Source: Micromonospora haikouensis (GTDB taxonomy: Bacteria > Actinomycetota > Actinomycetes > Mycobacteriales > Micromonosporaceae). From it: a stretch of 64,000 bases of DNA. This document shows positions 1 through 8,818 of the stretch, piece after piece (position 1 is the stretch's first letter; each line of letters starts with the position of its first letter). The translations under genes and the position numbers were made by a program. The notes under the pieces are model-generated. The model was not told where the DNA came from. It ran no database searches and was given only the letters and a program-made list of their open reading frames with translations. The stretch covers positions 62,001-126,000 of the forward strand of contig NZ_FMCW01000011.1 of the NCBI RefSeq assembly GCF_900091595.1, written 5' to 3'.

Positions 1-1221
1 TCGTCGGCCTGGCCGGAGTCGCCGTCCGGGTCGCAGCCTTTGCCCTTCGAGCTCGACCATCTGCTCGCCCTCCGGGTGCCCGGCCTCATCGCCACCCGCC
101 GGCACATCCACTCCCACCCGGAGCTCTCCGGCGAGGAGTTCGAGACAGCGGCCCTGATCGCCCGCGAGCTGTCCCTCGCCGGGCTGCGGCCCCGCCTGCT
201 GCCGAAGGGCAACGGGGTCATCTGCGACATCGACGGCCGCCCCGACGGCCCGGTGGTCGCGCTGCGCGCCGACATCGACGCGCTGCCGCTGACCGACGTC
301 AAGGACGTGCCCTACCGGTCCACGAAGGACGACGTCTGCCACGCCTGCGGCCACGACGTGCACACCACCGTGCTGCTCGGCGTCGGCATGCTGCTGGCCC
401 AGCTCGCCGACCTCGGCGAACTGGACGGCCGGGTCCGGCTGATCTTCCAGCCGGCGGAGGAGATCCTGCCCTGCGGCTCGCTGGAGGTCATCGAGGCCGG
501 CGGCCTCGACGACGTCGTGCAGATCTTCGCGCTGCACTGCGACCCCAGCCAGCCCGTCGGCAAGGTCGGCCTGCGGGTCGGCCCGATCACCGCCGCCGCC
601 GACAACGTCACCGTGCGGCTCACCGGACCGGGCGGGCACACCGCCCGCCCGCACCTGACCGTCGACCTGGTCGACGCGCTCGGCCGGCTGGTCACCGAGG
701 TGCCCGCCCTGGTCAGCCGCCGGGTGCCGGCCAACAGCGGGCTGCTGCTGGTGTTCGGCCACGCCTCGGCCGGCACCCGGTACAACGTGATCCCGTCCGA
801 GGCGACCGCGTCCGGCACCCTGCGGGTGATGGACCGCAACACCTGGGACGAGGCCCCCAAGATCGTCGCTCAGGTGGTGCGGGACGTCATCGCCCCCACC
901 GGCGCCACCGTCGACCTGGAATACCTGCGCGGCCGGCCCCCGGTCACCAACGACGCCAGGGCGATCCAGGTGCTGACGGCGGCGACCCACGCCGCGCTCG
1001 GCCCGGACGGGGTCGCCGAGACCCCGCAGAGCATGGGCGGCGAGGACTTCAGCTGGTATCTGGAGCACGTCCCCGGCGCGCTGGCCCGGCTCGGCGTCGG
1101 CCGGTCCGGCCCGAACGTCGACCTGCACCGGGCCTCGTTCGACGTCGACGAGCGGGCCATCGCGGTCGGCGTCCGGGTCATGGTGCAGACCGCGCTGCGG
1201 GCACTGGCGGCGGCGCGCTGA
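1..1221 (+). CDS. M20 family amidohydrolase/metallopeptidase (5' end uncertain, possibly partial)
   Basis: This is a zinc-dependent amidohydrolase of the M20D type (hippurate hydrolase, IAA-amino acid hydrolase and N-acyl-aminoacid deacylase group), presumably cytosolic. Counting from a TTG at 40, the visible motifs are HPELSGEE (26-33), ADIDALPLTD (77-86), the metal-binding CHACGHD with Cys103 and His105, the catalytic Glu pair after QPA (140-141), and GGEDFSWYLE near the C-terminus. The frame is open to the left edge with no ATG or GTG, and the TTG at 40 has no clear ribosome binding site, so the true start may lie outside the window. The 393 residues from TTG are close to full family length. 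The 3' end overlaps the convergent DUF4349 gene by about 44 bp. The substrate cannot be told from sequence. Confidence 0.9.
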   Translation, partial: SSAWPESPSGSQPLPFELDHLLALRVPGLIATRRHIHSHPELSGEEFETAALIARELSLAGLRPRLLPKGNGVICDIDGRPDGPVVALRADIDALPLTDVKDVPYRSTKDDVCHACGHDVHTTVLLGVGMLLAQLADLGELDGRVRLIFQPAEEILPCGSLEVIEAGGLDDVVQIFALHCDPSQPVGKVGLRVGPITAAADNVTVRLTGPGGHTARPHLTVDLVDALGRLVTEVPALVSRRVPANSGLLLVFGHASAGTRYNVIPSEATASGTLRVMDRNTWDEAPKIVAQVVRDVIAPTGATVDLEYLRGRPPVTNDARAIQVLTAATHAALGPDGVAETPQSMGGEDFSWYLEHVPGALARLGVGRSGPNVDLHRASFDVDERAIAVGVRVMVQTALRALAAAR

Positions 1222-2122
1222 CGACCGGCGCCGGCGCCCGGCGCCGGCGCCGGCTCAGCACCGTCACCAGCACGGCCACCGGCACGCCGATGGCCACCGC
1301 GAACGGCAGCAGCGCCCCGAGCACCGTGAGCAGCACGCCCAGCGAGGCGACGAACGCCGTCCAGCCGCCGCGCAGACCGACCAGGAAGCCGGTGTCGGGC
1401 TCCGGGTCCCGGACGTCCGCCTCCGGCCCGACCAGGGTGAGGGTGATGGTGGAGAGCGCCGTCAGGTCGGCCAGGCGGCGCTTCTTCGCCTCCAGCGAGG
1501 CGAGGTCGGCCTCCCGGCGGGCCACCTCGCTCTCCAGCGTCACCAGGTCGCCGATCGAGGTGGCCCGCGCCAGCAGCTTGCGACCGCTCTCGACCCGGGC
1601 CCGCTGGGTGGCGATCCGCGCGTCGAGGTCGACGGTCTCCTCGGTCACGTCCTCCGTGCGGATCGCCCGCTGCTCCTGCCGGCCGAGCCGCGCCAGCTCC
1701 TCCAGCACGGCGGTGAACCGCTCCGCCGGCACCCGCAGCTGCAGCTCCGCCCGGGCGTTGGCGGTCCCCCCGCTGGCGCGCTCGTCGCCGCCGACGAAGC
1801 CACCGATGCCGGTGACCGCCGTGACGGCCGACCGGGCGGCGGCGTCCACATCGTCCACCCGTACCCGCATGGTTCCGGTGTAGATGATCGAGCGCTGGTC
1901 GACCCGCAGGTCCGGTGACCCGCCGCCCGCGCCCGAGCGCGCCCCACCGGCGTCGGCCCCCTGCTCCGCCTTCGCCCCGCCGGCCGGTGCCCCCTGCTGC
2001 GGAGCCACCGCCGCCGAGTCCTGCGCGCCGCCGCTGCCGCCGTCGGCGCTGCACCCGCCGACCGCCAGCAACGCCACCAACCCCACCGCGGTCCACAACC
2101 TGCGTCTCGCGTGTCCGTCCAT
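1178..2122 (-). CDS. DUF4349 domain-containing lipoprotein
   Basis: This is a predicted secreted, membrane-attached lipoprotein of 314 residues, starting at the ATG at 2122; a TTG lies one codon upstream. It has a basic N-terminus, a hydrophobic stretch and a lipobox ending LLAVGGC at about residue 24. A Gly/Ala-rich linker follows, then the DUF4349 region beginning near RSIIYTGTMRVRVDDV. An Arg/Glu-rich coiled-coil segment (about 160-215) precedes a C-terminal hydrophobic segment (about 250-285) and a basic tail. DUF4349 proteins are widespread in bacteria and of unknown function. The gene is divergent from the MBL-fold gene and overlaps the M20 gene at its 3' end. Confidence 0.85.
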   Translation of the reverse strand: MDGHARRRLWTAVGLVALLAVGGCSADGGSGGAQDSAAVAPQQGAPAGGAKAEQGADAGGARSGAGGGSPDLRVDQRSIIYTGTMRVRVDDVDAAARSAVTAVTGIGGFVGGDERASGGTANARAELQLRVPAERFTAVLEELARLGRQEQRAIRTEDVTEETVDLDARIATQRARVESGRKLLARATSIGDLVTLESEVARREADLASLEAKKRRLADLTALSTITLTLVGPEADVRDPEPDTGFLVGLRGGWTAFVASLGVLLTVLGALLPFAVAIGVPVAVLVTVLSRRRRRAPAPVVSAPPPVPAARSAP

Positions 2123-2241
2123 CAACAGCTCCGATCGTCTGCGCCCCCCGTCGGGCGATACGTCAGACGTGGCGCGGCACCGGGCCGGTTCCGGCAGACT
2201 GCGCTCTGAGACATCACGATTAGGTCAATCGAGGAGTCACG

Positions 2242-2871
2242 ATGCAGCTCACCAAGTACGCCCACTCCTGCCTCCGCGTCGAGCATGATGGCGGGGTGCT
2301 GGTCGTCGACCCCGGCGTCTTCAGCGACCCGGGCGCGCTGGACGGGGCGGACGCGGTGCTGATCACCCACGAGCACCCTGACCACGTGGACGTCGCGGCC
2401 CTCACCCGGCAGCTCGACCGCCGGCCGCTGCGCATCCACGGCCCGGCCTCGCTGGCCGGCGTCCTCGGCGACGCGGCCGAGGCCCTGGAGCCGGTCGCGC
2501 CCGGTCAGTCGTTCACGGCCGCGGGTGTGCCGGTACGCGCCTACGGCGGCCGGCACGCCGTCATCCACCCCGACATCCCGGTCGTGGACAACCTCGGATA
2601 CCTGCTCGACGACGTCGTCTACCACCCCGGCGACGCGCTGGTGGCACCCGAGGACGTCCAGGTGGACACGCTCTTCGCGCCGATCCACGCCCCCTGGTCG
2701 AAGTTCTCCGAGGTCGTCGACTTCATCCGCGCCGTCGCCCCGCGCCGGGCCTTCGCCCTGCACGACGGGCTGCTCAACGACAACGGGCTCGCCGTCCTCG
2801 ACCGCCAGTACGCCGCCCTGTCCGGCACCGACTACCAGCGCCTCGAGCCGGGCAGCCGGCTCGACGCCTGA
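2242..2871 (+). CDS. MBL-fold metal-dependent hydrolase
   Basis: A 209-residue stand-alone metallo-beta-lactamase-fold protein. The zinc-binding motif HEHPDH is at residues 43-48 (H43, H45, D47, H48). The next conserved parts are a histidine in YHPGDALV and the terminal ALHDGLLN. It resembles the UlaG/YtnP-like small hydrolases that are annotated only as MBL-fold. The ATG follows GAGGAG at a good distance. Its stop is three bases before the GTG of the next gene, so the two are probably co-translated. No signal peptide is seen, so it should be cytosolic. The substrate is unknown. Confidence 0.9.
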   Translation: MQLTKYAHSCLRVEHDGGVLVVDPGVFSDPGALDGADAVLITHEHPDHVDVAALTRQLDRRPLRIHGPASLAGVLGDAAEALEPVAPGQSFTAAGVPVRAYGGRHAVIHPDIPVVDNLGYLLDDVVYHPGDALVAPEDVQVDTLFAPIHAPWSKFSEVVDFIRAVAPRRAFALHDGLLNDNGLAVLDRQYAALSGTDYQRLEPGSRLDA

Positions 2872-2874
2872 GCC

Positions 2875-3972
2875 GTGCCGCTCCCGCAGGACCTCCTCCG
2901 GCGGCTCTACACCGAGCCGCCGGAGGGGTTCGTCGCCACCCGCGACGCGGCCGTCGCCGAGGCCCGGCGCTCCGGCGACCCGGCCACGGCCCGCGAGATC
3001 GCCCGGCTGCGCCGGCCCACCGTGGCCGCCTGGCTGGTCAACCTGCTCGCCCTGCGCCGCCCCGAGCTGCTCGCCGATCTGACCCAGCTCGCCGAGGCGC
3101 TGCGCGCCGCCCAGCGCGACCTGCGCGGCCCCCGGCTGCGGGAGCTGTCCGCCCAGCGGCGGGCGGCGGTCGCCGCGCTGGTCGCCGAGGCGCGCCGGCT
3201 GGCCGCCGACGTCGAGGGCGGCCCGCCGGCCGGGAAGCTGCCGCTGGGCGAGGTGGAGGCGACCCTCAACGCCGCCCTCTCGGACGCGGGGGTGGCCGAG
3301 CAGGTGCGCTCCGGCCGGCTGTTGCGGGCCGCCAGCTACGCCGGCTTCGGCGAGGTGCCCCGCCCCCAGCTCCGCCTGGTCACCGGCGGCGAGGAGCCGA
3401 CACCACCCGCCGTCCCGCCCGCCGGCCCCGGGCACCGCGCCGCCGACCGCAGGACGGGTCGTGGCGAGCACGCCGGCCGCGCCGATCAGGCCGACCGGAA
3501 GGCCGGCCGCGCCGATCACGCCGCCCGCGAGGCGGGCCGCGCCGCCCGGGAGGACGACCGCGCCGAGCGTGCCGCCCGGAAGGCCGACCGTGCCGAGCGG
3601 GACGCCGCCCGTGCCACCCGGGAGGCGGAGCGCGCCGCGAGGGCCGAGCGGGCCCGGCAGCGCCGGGCGCTGGAGCGGGAACTGACGCGGGCGCGTACCG
3701 ACCAGGAGCGGGCCGAGGCGGAGCTGGCCGGCGCGGCGGAGGCCGAGCACGACGGCGCCGAGGAACTGGCCGGCATCGAACGGTCGCTGGCCGAGCTGGA
3801 ACGGCGGCGCGCCCAGGCCGAACAGGAGTTGAGCCGACGGAAGCTGGCCCGCCGGGCGGCGGAGCGGGCCGTCACCGCCGCCCGCCGCCGCACCGGCGAG
3901 GTCGAGGGCGCGATCGAGGCGGTGGACGCCGAAGAGGGGGCTGCGGCGGAGGGCCCCGGCGGGGCAGACTGA
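2875..3972 (+). CDS. Hypothetical coiled-coil protein, Ala/Arg/Glu-rich
   Basis: A 365-residue protein starting with GTG three bases after the MBL-fold stop. I recognise it only as the kind of hypothetical protein common in actinomycetes. The first 120 residues are a conserved-looking helical domain (LLRRLYTEPPEGFVATRDA, then LRRPTVAAWLVNLLALRRPELL). From about residue 185 to the end it is a charged heptad-like region dominated by Ala, Arg, Glu and Asp, with recurrent ADRA/AERA units, so a long coiled coil is expected. There is no membrane segment or signal peptide. Tight coupling to the MBL-fold gene suggests a shared but unknown task. Confidence 0.75.
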   Translation: MPLPQDLLRRLYTEPPEGFVATRDAAVAEARRSGDPATAREIARLRRPTVAAWLVNLLALRRPELLADLTQLAEALRAAQRDLRGPRLRELSAQRRAAVAALVAEARRLAADVEGGPPAGKLPLGEVEATLNAALSDAGVAEQVRSGRLLRAASYAGFGEVPRPQLRLVTGGEEPTPPAVPPAGPGHRAADRRTGRGEHAGRADQADRKAGRADHAAREAGRAAREDDRAERAARKADRAERDAARATREAERAARAERARQRRALERELTRARTDQERAEAELAGAAEAEHDGAEELAGIERSLAELERRRAQAEQELSRRKLARRAAERAVTAARRRTGEVEGAIEAVDAEEGAAAEGPGGAD

Positions 3973-3977
3973 TCCCG

Positions 3978-4727
3978 ATGACGCCGGAGCAGGTCGCCGC
4001 CGCGAGCAAGCCGTTGGTGCTGGGGCTCGGGGCGTCGTTCACCCGCTGCCCGGCCACCCTGCGCCGGGCCGGCCGGCTCGGCATCCCCGGCTGGGCCTTC
4101 CACATCGCCGGCCGGGCCGGGGTGCTCGGCGACGTCCGGGTCGCCACGGTGACCGCCGCCGTCGGCTTCGTCGCCCCCGACGCCGTCGCCGACGGGTGGG
4201 ACGCCGCCGCCCGCGTGCTCCGGCCGCCCGAGGTGGCGGCGGCGTACCTGGCCGAATGCTGCCGGTGGGGCATCGAGCACCTGGCCGCCATGACTGGGGT
4301 GACCCGGCTGGCGACCCTGCTGCACCGGGTGGCCGACGCGGCCGACGCCAGCGCGATGCCGCTCTTCGCCGCCTGGCGGGCCACGCCGCCGCCGGCCGAC
4401 TCACCGGCCGCCCGCGCCGCCGTCGGGCTGCTGCTGCTCCGGGAACACGTCATCGGGGCGTGCCTGCTGGCGTCGCGGGCCGGCGGGCTGACGCCGCTGG
4501 AGTCGGTGCTGTCCGGCCCGGACGGGGAGTCCGGCGCGCTCGCCTGCGGCTGGCCGCCGCCGTATCCTCCGGCCGGGCCCCTGGTGCGCCGGCGGCTGTG
4601 GGCCGACGCGGTGACCGACCGCCTGACGTCGGTCGGCTTCCGGGCCCTCACCCCGGCCGAGGGCACCGAACTGCTCGACCTGCTGACCACCGCGCACACC
4701 CTGGTGCAAGGAAGGGCCCCTTCTTAA
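3978..4727 (+). CDS. SCO6745-family protein (helical, function unknown)
   Basis: A 249-residue protein. The N-terminal third (LGASFTRCPATLRRAGRLGIPGWAFHIAGRAGVLGDV, then a VTAAVGFVAP segment) resembles the SCO6745 family, helical proteins of unknown function in actinobacteria. The start is an ATG five bases after the upstream stop, so it is probably in the same operon. The last codons and the TAA stop lie inside a copy of the 3'-end palindromic element described below, so the terminal residues QGRAPS are encoded by the repeat. The native C-terminus was probably different before the element arrived. Confidence 0.65.
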   Translation: MTPEQVAAASKPLVLGLGASFTRCPATLRRAGRLGIPGWAFHIAGRAGVLGDVRVATVTAAVGFVAPDAVADGWDAAARVLRPPEVAAAYLAECCRWGIEHLAAMTGVTRLATLLHRVADAADASAMPLFAAWRATPPPADSPAARAAVGLLLLREHVIGACLLASRAGGLTPLESVLSGPDGESGALACGWPPPYPPAGPLVRRRLWADAVTDRLTSVGFRALTPAEGTELLDLLTTAHTLVQGRAPS

Positions 4728-4758
4728 CGCCTGAGGTAGAGAAGGGTCCCCTTCTCAC
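4708..4758 (+). repeat. 3'-end palindromic element, copy A (type 1)
   Basis: This two-part element reads AAGGAAGGGCCCC, a TTAACGC core, GGTAGA, then the hairpin GAGAAGGGTCCCCTTCTC (4739-4756; 8-bp arms). The upstream half can also form GAAGGG/CCCTTC. It lies at the 3' end of the SCO6745-family gene and supplies its stop codon (4725-4727). It probably acts as a transcription terminator or mRNA end stabiliser. Six relatives occur in the window. Confidence 0.85.
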
Positions 4759-4781
4759 CACGCCGCCCCGCGCCGAGCGGC

Positions 4782-4812
4782 GCTGCGGGGCGCTGCGGGG
4801 CGCTGCGAGGTG
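4782..4812. repeat. Short GC-rich tandem repeat
   Basis: Three imperfect direct copies of a ten-base unit containing GGGGCGCTGC lie just downstream of palindromic copy A, between the SCO6745-family and GNAT genes. No function is evident; it is likely slippage-prone filler. Confidence 0.4.
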
Positions 4813-4891
4813 CCGAGCGCACCAGGGGGAGCGGGAGCGGCGGGAGGAAAATGGGGGGCGCGGGCGCAGGGGTGGCTGCCAGGATCGCCCC

Positions 4892-5851
4892 GTGACTCTT
4901 CCCGCCGGCTGGGCGGCGCGCCGCCCCACCCTCGACGACGTACCCGCGATCCTCGCGGTCGTGCACGCCGCCGACACCTTCTCGATCGGCCACCCGGACT
5001 TCGACGCCGAGGACGTCGAGGCCGCGCTCACGGCACCCCACTTCGACCCGGCGCGCGACTCCTGGCTGGTCAGCGGCCCTCAGGGCCGGCTCGTCGCCTG
5101 GTCGCTGGTCGACAACCCGACCGGGGTGGGCCGGGAGTTCGTCGACGTCCTCGTCGACCCGGAGCACGGCGCGGCGGTCCGTGCGCCGCTGCTCGCCCGG
5201 ATGCTGGACCGGGTCGCCGAACGGGCCGCCGAACGGGGCCTGCCCGCGCTGACCGCCCGCGTCTCGGCGTACGGGCCGGAGACCCGGTGGGCGGGCGAGC
5301 TGGCCGAGGCCGGGTTCACCCGGGTGAAGCGGTACCTGCGGATGAGCCGGGAGCTGGCCGACCTGCCCGCCGAGCCGCCGCTGCCGCCGGGGGTGACGGT
5401 CCGCCCGCTGCGCGCCGGCGACGAGGCGGACCTGCGACTGTTCCACCGGATCTTCGACACGGCGTTCCGGGACACCCCGGACTACGAGCCGGTCGGGTAC
5501 GACCAGTGGCGCGAGCACCTGCCCGCGTACGCCAGGACCTGGGACGAGTGGTTCGTCGCCGAGGTCGACGGTGAGCCGGCCGGCGCGTTGCAGTCGTCCG
5601 ACCAGGCGCTGGAGCAGGACATGGGCTGGGTGCGCACCCTGTCGGTGCTGCCGCCGCACCGGCGGCGCGGGGTGGGGGCCGCGCTGCTGCGGCGGGCCTT
5701 CGCGGTCTACGCGGCCAAGGGGCGGCGGCAGGCCGGCCTCGGCGTGGACCTCGCCAACCCGACCTCCCCGGCGACGCTCTACCACTCGGTGGGGCTGCGG
5801 GAGCTGCACTGGGCCGACATGTACGAGCGCAACGTCCCCGCCGCTGCGTGA
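4892..5851 (+). CDS. Tandem-domain GNAT family N-acetyltransferase
   Basis: A 319-residue acetyl-CoA-dependent N-acyltransferase with two GNAT folds. The first covers about 1-155 and begins RRPTLDDVPAILAVVHAAD; it lacks a good acetyl-CoA loop and is probably structural. The second covers about 170-319, begins VTVRPLRAGDEADLRLFHRIFD, and carries the acetyl-CoA signature TLSVLPPHRRRGVGAALLRRAF. The GTG at 4892 was chosen because the homology begins right after it; the upstream open frame runs through the non-coding repeat. The substrate is unknown. The pattern resembles actinomycete two-domain acetyltransferases such as mycothiol-synthase-like enzymes, but it is not obviously MshD. Confidence 0.85.
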   Translation: MTLPAGWAARRPTLDDVPAILAVVHAADTFSIGHPDFDAEDVEAALTAPHFDPARDSWLVSGPQGRLVAWSLVDNPTGVGREFVDVLVDPEHGAAVRAPLLARMLDRVAERAAERGLPALTARVSAYGPETRWAGELAEAGFTRVKRYLRMSRELADLPAEPPLPPGVTVRPLRAGDEADLRLFHRIFDTAFRDTPDYEPVGYDQWREHLPAYARTWDEWFVAEVDGEPAGALQSSDQALEQDMGWVRTLSVLPPHRRRGVGAALLRRAFAVYAAKGRRQAGLGVDLANPTSPATLYHSVGLRELHWADMYERNVPAAA

Positions 5852-5896
5852 CAGGAACCCCGCCATTGCGTGACAGGAACCCCGCCGTTGCGTGAC
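5846..5896. repeat. 22-bp tandem repeat at gene end
   Basis: About two and a half copies of a 22-bp unit containing GCGTGACAGGAACCCCGCC begin at the stop codon of the GNAT gene and run downstream. Each unit carries an in-frame-looking TGA. No coding or regulatory role is evident. Confidence 0.7.
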
Positions 5897-5988
5897 GGGC
5901 GGCCCGCCGGTGTGGGCCAGGCGACCCCGCCCCGGGCCGCCGTGCGCCCCGATCCGGGGAAGAGCAGACTGGGGGCGTGGGAGACGCG

Positions 5989-6444
5989 CTATGCCGACGC
6001 GGTGCCGGTGGGGCGGGACCGCAGCTCGCTGACGTAGTCGTCGGGCGCGCCCGCCTTCTCGGCGGCGTTGGCGATCTCCGACAGGTACCAGGCCGTCGGC
6101 AGGCCGCCCTCGTAGCCGTCGAAGACGTAGACCCAGGCGGTCACGTCCCCGTCGAGGGTGGAGACCCGGACGTGCAGCTTCCGGTACGTCCCGGAGGTCA
6201 CCCCCTCGATCTCGTCGAGCTGGGCGGCGTCGTATGGGTGGATGTCGTAGAGCGCCACGAACACCCGGTCACCGGGGGACTCGACGACGGTGCTGACCGC
6301 GCCCTCCCAGCCGATCACGCCCTCGCCGGCGAAGGTGAGCCGCCAGCCCTCCAGCCAGCCGACGCCGACCATCGGGGAGTGCGGGCAGTAGGCGCGCATC
6401 CGGGCGGGATCCAGGTTTGAGCCGTAGGCGGCGTAATGACGCAC
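5989..6444 (-). CDS. Gamma-glutamylcyclotransferase-like (GGCT/AIG2 fold) protein
   Basis: A 151-residue cytosolic protein with the GGCT-like substrate loop YGSNLDPARM at residues 7-16 and the conserved acidic element LDEIEG around residue 80 that provides the catalytic Glu in the fold. It is followed by the typical Y-R and V-Y-V-F strand. The family cyclises gamma-glutamyl amines to 5-oxoproline or acts on related amides; the actual substrate here is not determined. It is divergent from the LpdA-type gene, sharing a roughly 105-bp intergenic region that probably carries both promoters. Confidence 0.8.
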   Translation of the reverse strand: MRHYAAYGSNLDPARMRAYCPHSPMVGVGWLEGWRLTFAGEGVIGWEGAVSTVVESPGDRVFVALYDIHPYDAAQLDEIEGVTSGTYRKLHVRVSTLDGDVTAWVYVFDGYEGGLPTAWYLSEIANAAEKAGAPDDYVSELRSRPTGTASA

Positions 6445-6550
6445 GGCGATGACGATAGCCCGGCGGACGGGTGGGGGAGAATACGACGGTGCGTGTCGGA
6501 CGTGTCGGGGAGAAGAAAGTCACTGTGAGCATGGACGAGGGGCGACAGCT

Positions 6551-7954
6551 GTGAGCCAGATCGTGATCATCGGCGGTGGGCCGGCCGGGTACGAGGCGGC
6601 TCTGGTCGCCGCCCAGTTGGACGCCGATGTCACCGTGGTGGAGGCCGAGGGGGCCGGCGGCGCGTGCGTGCTGTCCGACTGCGTCCCCTCGAAGACGTTC
6701 ATCGCCAGCTCGGAGGTGGTCACCGGCTACCGGGACACCGAGGAGTTCGGGGTGCACTCCGACGGGCTGGAGGCGGTCACGGTCGACGCGCGGACCGTGC
6801 ACGAGCGGGTCAAGCGGCTCGCGCTGGCCCAGTCCGCCGACATCCACGCCAAGCTGGTCAAGGCCGGCGTCACCTTCGTCGCCGGCACGGCCCGGCTCGG
6901 CGAGGACATGCTGGGCCACACCCACCGCGTCGTCGTCACCCCGGCCGACGGCTCCGGAAAGCACTCGATCGACGCGTCGACCGTGCTGGTCGCCACCGGG
7001 GCCACCCCGCGCCAGCTCCCCACGGCCGTGCCCGACGGCGAGCGCATCCTGACCTGGCGGCAGGTGTACGACCTGCCCGAGCTGCCCGAGCACCTGATCG
7101 TGGTCGGCTCCGGCGTCACCGGCGCCGAGTTCGCCAGCGCGTACCTGGCGATGGGGGTCCCGGTCACCCTCGTCTCCAGCCGGGACCGGGTGATGCCGCA
7201 CGAGGACGCCGACGCCGCCATGGCGATCGAGCGGGTGTTCCGTTCCCGGGGCATGACGATCCTCAACAACTCCCGCGCCGAGGGCGTGCGGCGCACCGCC
7301 GACGGGGTGGAGGTGGAGCTGGCCGACGGCCGGCTGGTGCAGGGCTCGCACGCGCTCATCGCGGTCGGCTCGATCCCCAACACCGCCGGCCTCGGCCTCG
7401 CCGAATACGGCGTGGAGCTGGCCCGGGGCGGCTACGTCACCGTCGACCGGGTGTCGCGCACCAACGTCCCCGGGATCTACGCGGCCGGCGACTGCACGGG
7501 GGTGCTGCCGCTGGCCAGCGTCGCCGCGATGCAGGGCCGGATCGCGATGTGGCACGCCCTCGGTGAGGCGGTCCGGCCGCTGCGGCTGCGTACGGTCGCC
7601 GCGAACGTCTTCACCGACCCGGAGCTGGCCACCGTGGGCGTCTCCCAGGACGAGGTGGACGCGGGTCGGACCCCGGCCCGCCAGGTGATGCTGCCGCTGT
7701 CGGGCAACGCGCGGGCGAAGATGGACGACCTCGCCGACGGCTTCGTCAAGCTGTTCTGCCGCCCGGCCAGTGGCCAGGTGATCGGCGGCGTGGTGGTGGC
7801 CCCGAAGGCCAGTGAGCTGATCCTGCCGATCACGATGGCGGTGGAGAACAACCTCACGGTCAACGAGCTGGCCCAGACCATCACGATCTACCCGAGTCTG
7901 TCGGGCTCGATCACCGAGGCGGCCCGCCAGCTCATGCTCCACGAGCTGGAGTAG
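6551..7954 (+). CDS. lpdA: NAD(P)H-quinone dehydrogenase, LpdA-type flavoprotein disulfide reductase relative
   Basis: A 467-residue FAD/NAD(P) oxidoreductase. The FAD-binding GGGPAGYEAA begins near residue 7. The redox site reads ACVLSDCVPSK (CxxxxC), the NAD(P) loop is GSGVTGAEFASAY, and the second FAD motif ends YAAGDCTGVLPLASVAA. The C-terminal interface has IYPSLSGSITEA where true lipoamide dehydrogenases carry the His-Glu dyad in HPTLSE. This supports the mycobacterial LpdA (Rv3303c) type, reported to reduce quinones rather than lipoamide. GTG at 6551 places the homology at the very N-terminus. It is probably cytosolic and involved in redox balance. The neighbours are convergent or divergent, so the gene is likely monocistronic. 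Confidence 0.85.
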   Translation: MSQIVIIGGGPAGYEAALVAAQLDADVTVVEAEGAGGACVLSDCVPSKTFIASSEVVTGYRDTEEFGVHSDGLEAVTVDARTVHERVKRLALAQSADIHAKLVKAGVTFVAGTARLGEDMLGHTHRVVVTPADGSGKHSIDASTVLVATGATPRQLPTAVPDGERILTWRQVYDLPELPEHLIVVGSGVTGAEFASAYLAMGVPVTLVSSRDRVMPHEDADAAMAIERVFRSRGMTILNNSRAEGVRRTADGVEVELADGRLVQGSHALIAVGSIPNTAGLGLAEYGVELARGGYVTVDRVSRTNVPGIYAAGDCTGVLPLASVAAMQGRIAMWHALGEAVRPLRLRTVAANVFTDPELATVGVSQDEVDAGRTPARQVMLPLSGNARAKMDDLADGFVKLFCRPASGQVIGGVVVAPKASELILPITMAVENNLTVNELAQTITIYPSLSGSITEAARQLMLHELE

Positions 7955-7985
7955 CCGAGCCGGCTCCCTGCCACCCCTCGACGGC

Positions 7986-8594
7986 TCAGTCGGTCGGGGG
8001 TTCGGGGCGGGCGCGGCGGGAGGCGAAGGCGGTCATCGCCCACCCGGCCGCCGCGAAGCCGGCCGCCGCCGCCCCGGCGATCACCAGCAGCTGCCACGCC
8101 GACTCGGTCAGCGCCGTGCCGCCGAGGTGCCCGATCAGCGTCCCGTAGGTGGCCCAGCCGGCCGCCGCCAGCGCCTCGTACGCGAGGAACAGCCGGTACG
8201 GGTACCGGCTGCGGCCGGCGGCGAAGCAGGCGGCCATCCGGCCGCCGGGCACGAAGCGGCAGAGCAGGATCACTAGCGGCCCCGGCCGGCGCAGCCCCCG
8301 GGTCACCCGGCCGGCGATCCGGCGGGCCCGGCCGGGCGCGGCGGTCGGTGCCGGCCGGCGGTCCGGCGCGCGCCGGCCCAGCAGATAGCAGGCGAGGTCG
8401 CCGGCGAAGACGCCGAGGGCGCCGACGCCGATGGTCACCGGCAGGCTCAGCCCGCCGTACACGGTCAGCGCGCCGCCGGTGATCATCAGGACCTGCGTGG
8501 GTACGACCGGCACGAAGGCGTCGACCGCCAGCAACCCGAGCAGGACCAGGTAGGCCCAGAGCGGCGAGGCGACGTTGGTCAGCAGCTCAGGCAC
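7986..8594 (-). CDS. DedA family membrane protein
   Basis: A 202-residue integral membrane protein of the DedA/VTT family. These proteins are linked to lipid scrambling, undecaprenyl-phosphate recycling and membrane homeostasis. The visible family hallmarks are the N-terminal membrane segment, the half-helix TQVLMITGGALTVYGG, GVFAGDLACYLLGRR, and the signature CRFVPGGRMAACFAAGRSRYPYRLFL. GTG at 8594 was chosen because a GAGGGGG ribosome binding site precedes it and the protein then has normal family length; the longer upstream reading frame has no conserved sequence. It ends convergent to lpdA. Confidence 0.85.
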   Translation of the reverse strand: MPELLTNVASPLWAYLVLLGLLAVDAFVPVVPTQVLMITGGALTVYGGLSLPVTIGVGALGVFAGDLACYLLGRRAPDRRPAPTAAPGRARRIAGRVTRGLRRPGPLVILLCRFVPGGRMAACFAAGRSRYPYRLFLAYEALAAAGWATYGTLIGHLGGTALTESAWQLLVIAGAAAAGFAAAGWAMTAFASRRARPEPPTD

Positions 8595-8818
8595 GACAAC
8601 CCCCTCGCCGGGTCCGGCCGATCGGATGCACCGAAGCCTGCCGGCATGCCCGGCGTCACCGCAGCCCACCCCGGCCGGTGGTGACCGCCGACACGGCCGG
8701 CGGGCCGGCAACCTCGGCGTACGGGTGGAGGCGGTCGGCGCGTCCGTGACGAGCGGCGTACCGTTGTCGGGGCGCGGCCCCGCACGTCGGGCCCTCGTTC
8801 CCGACGTCCGGGCCGCCA

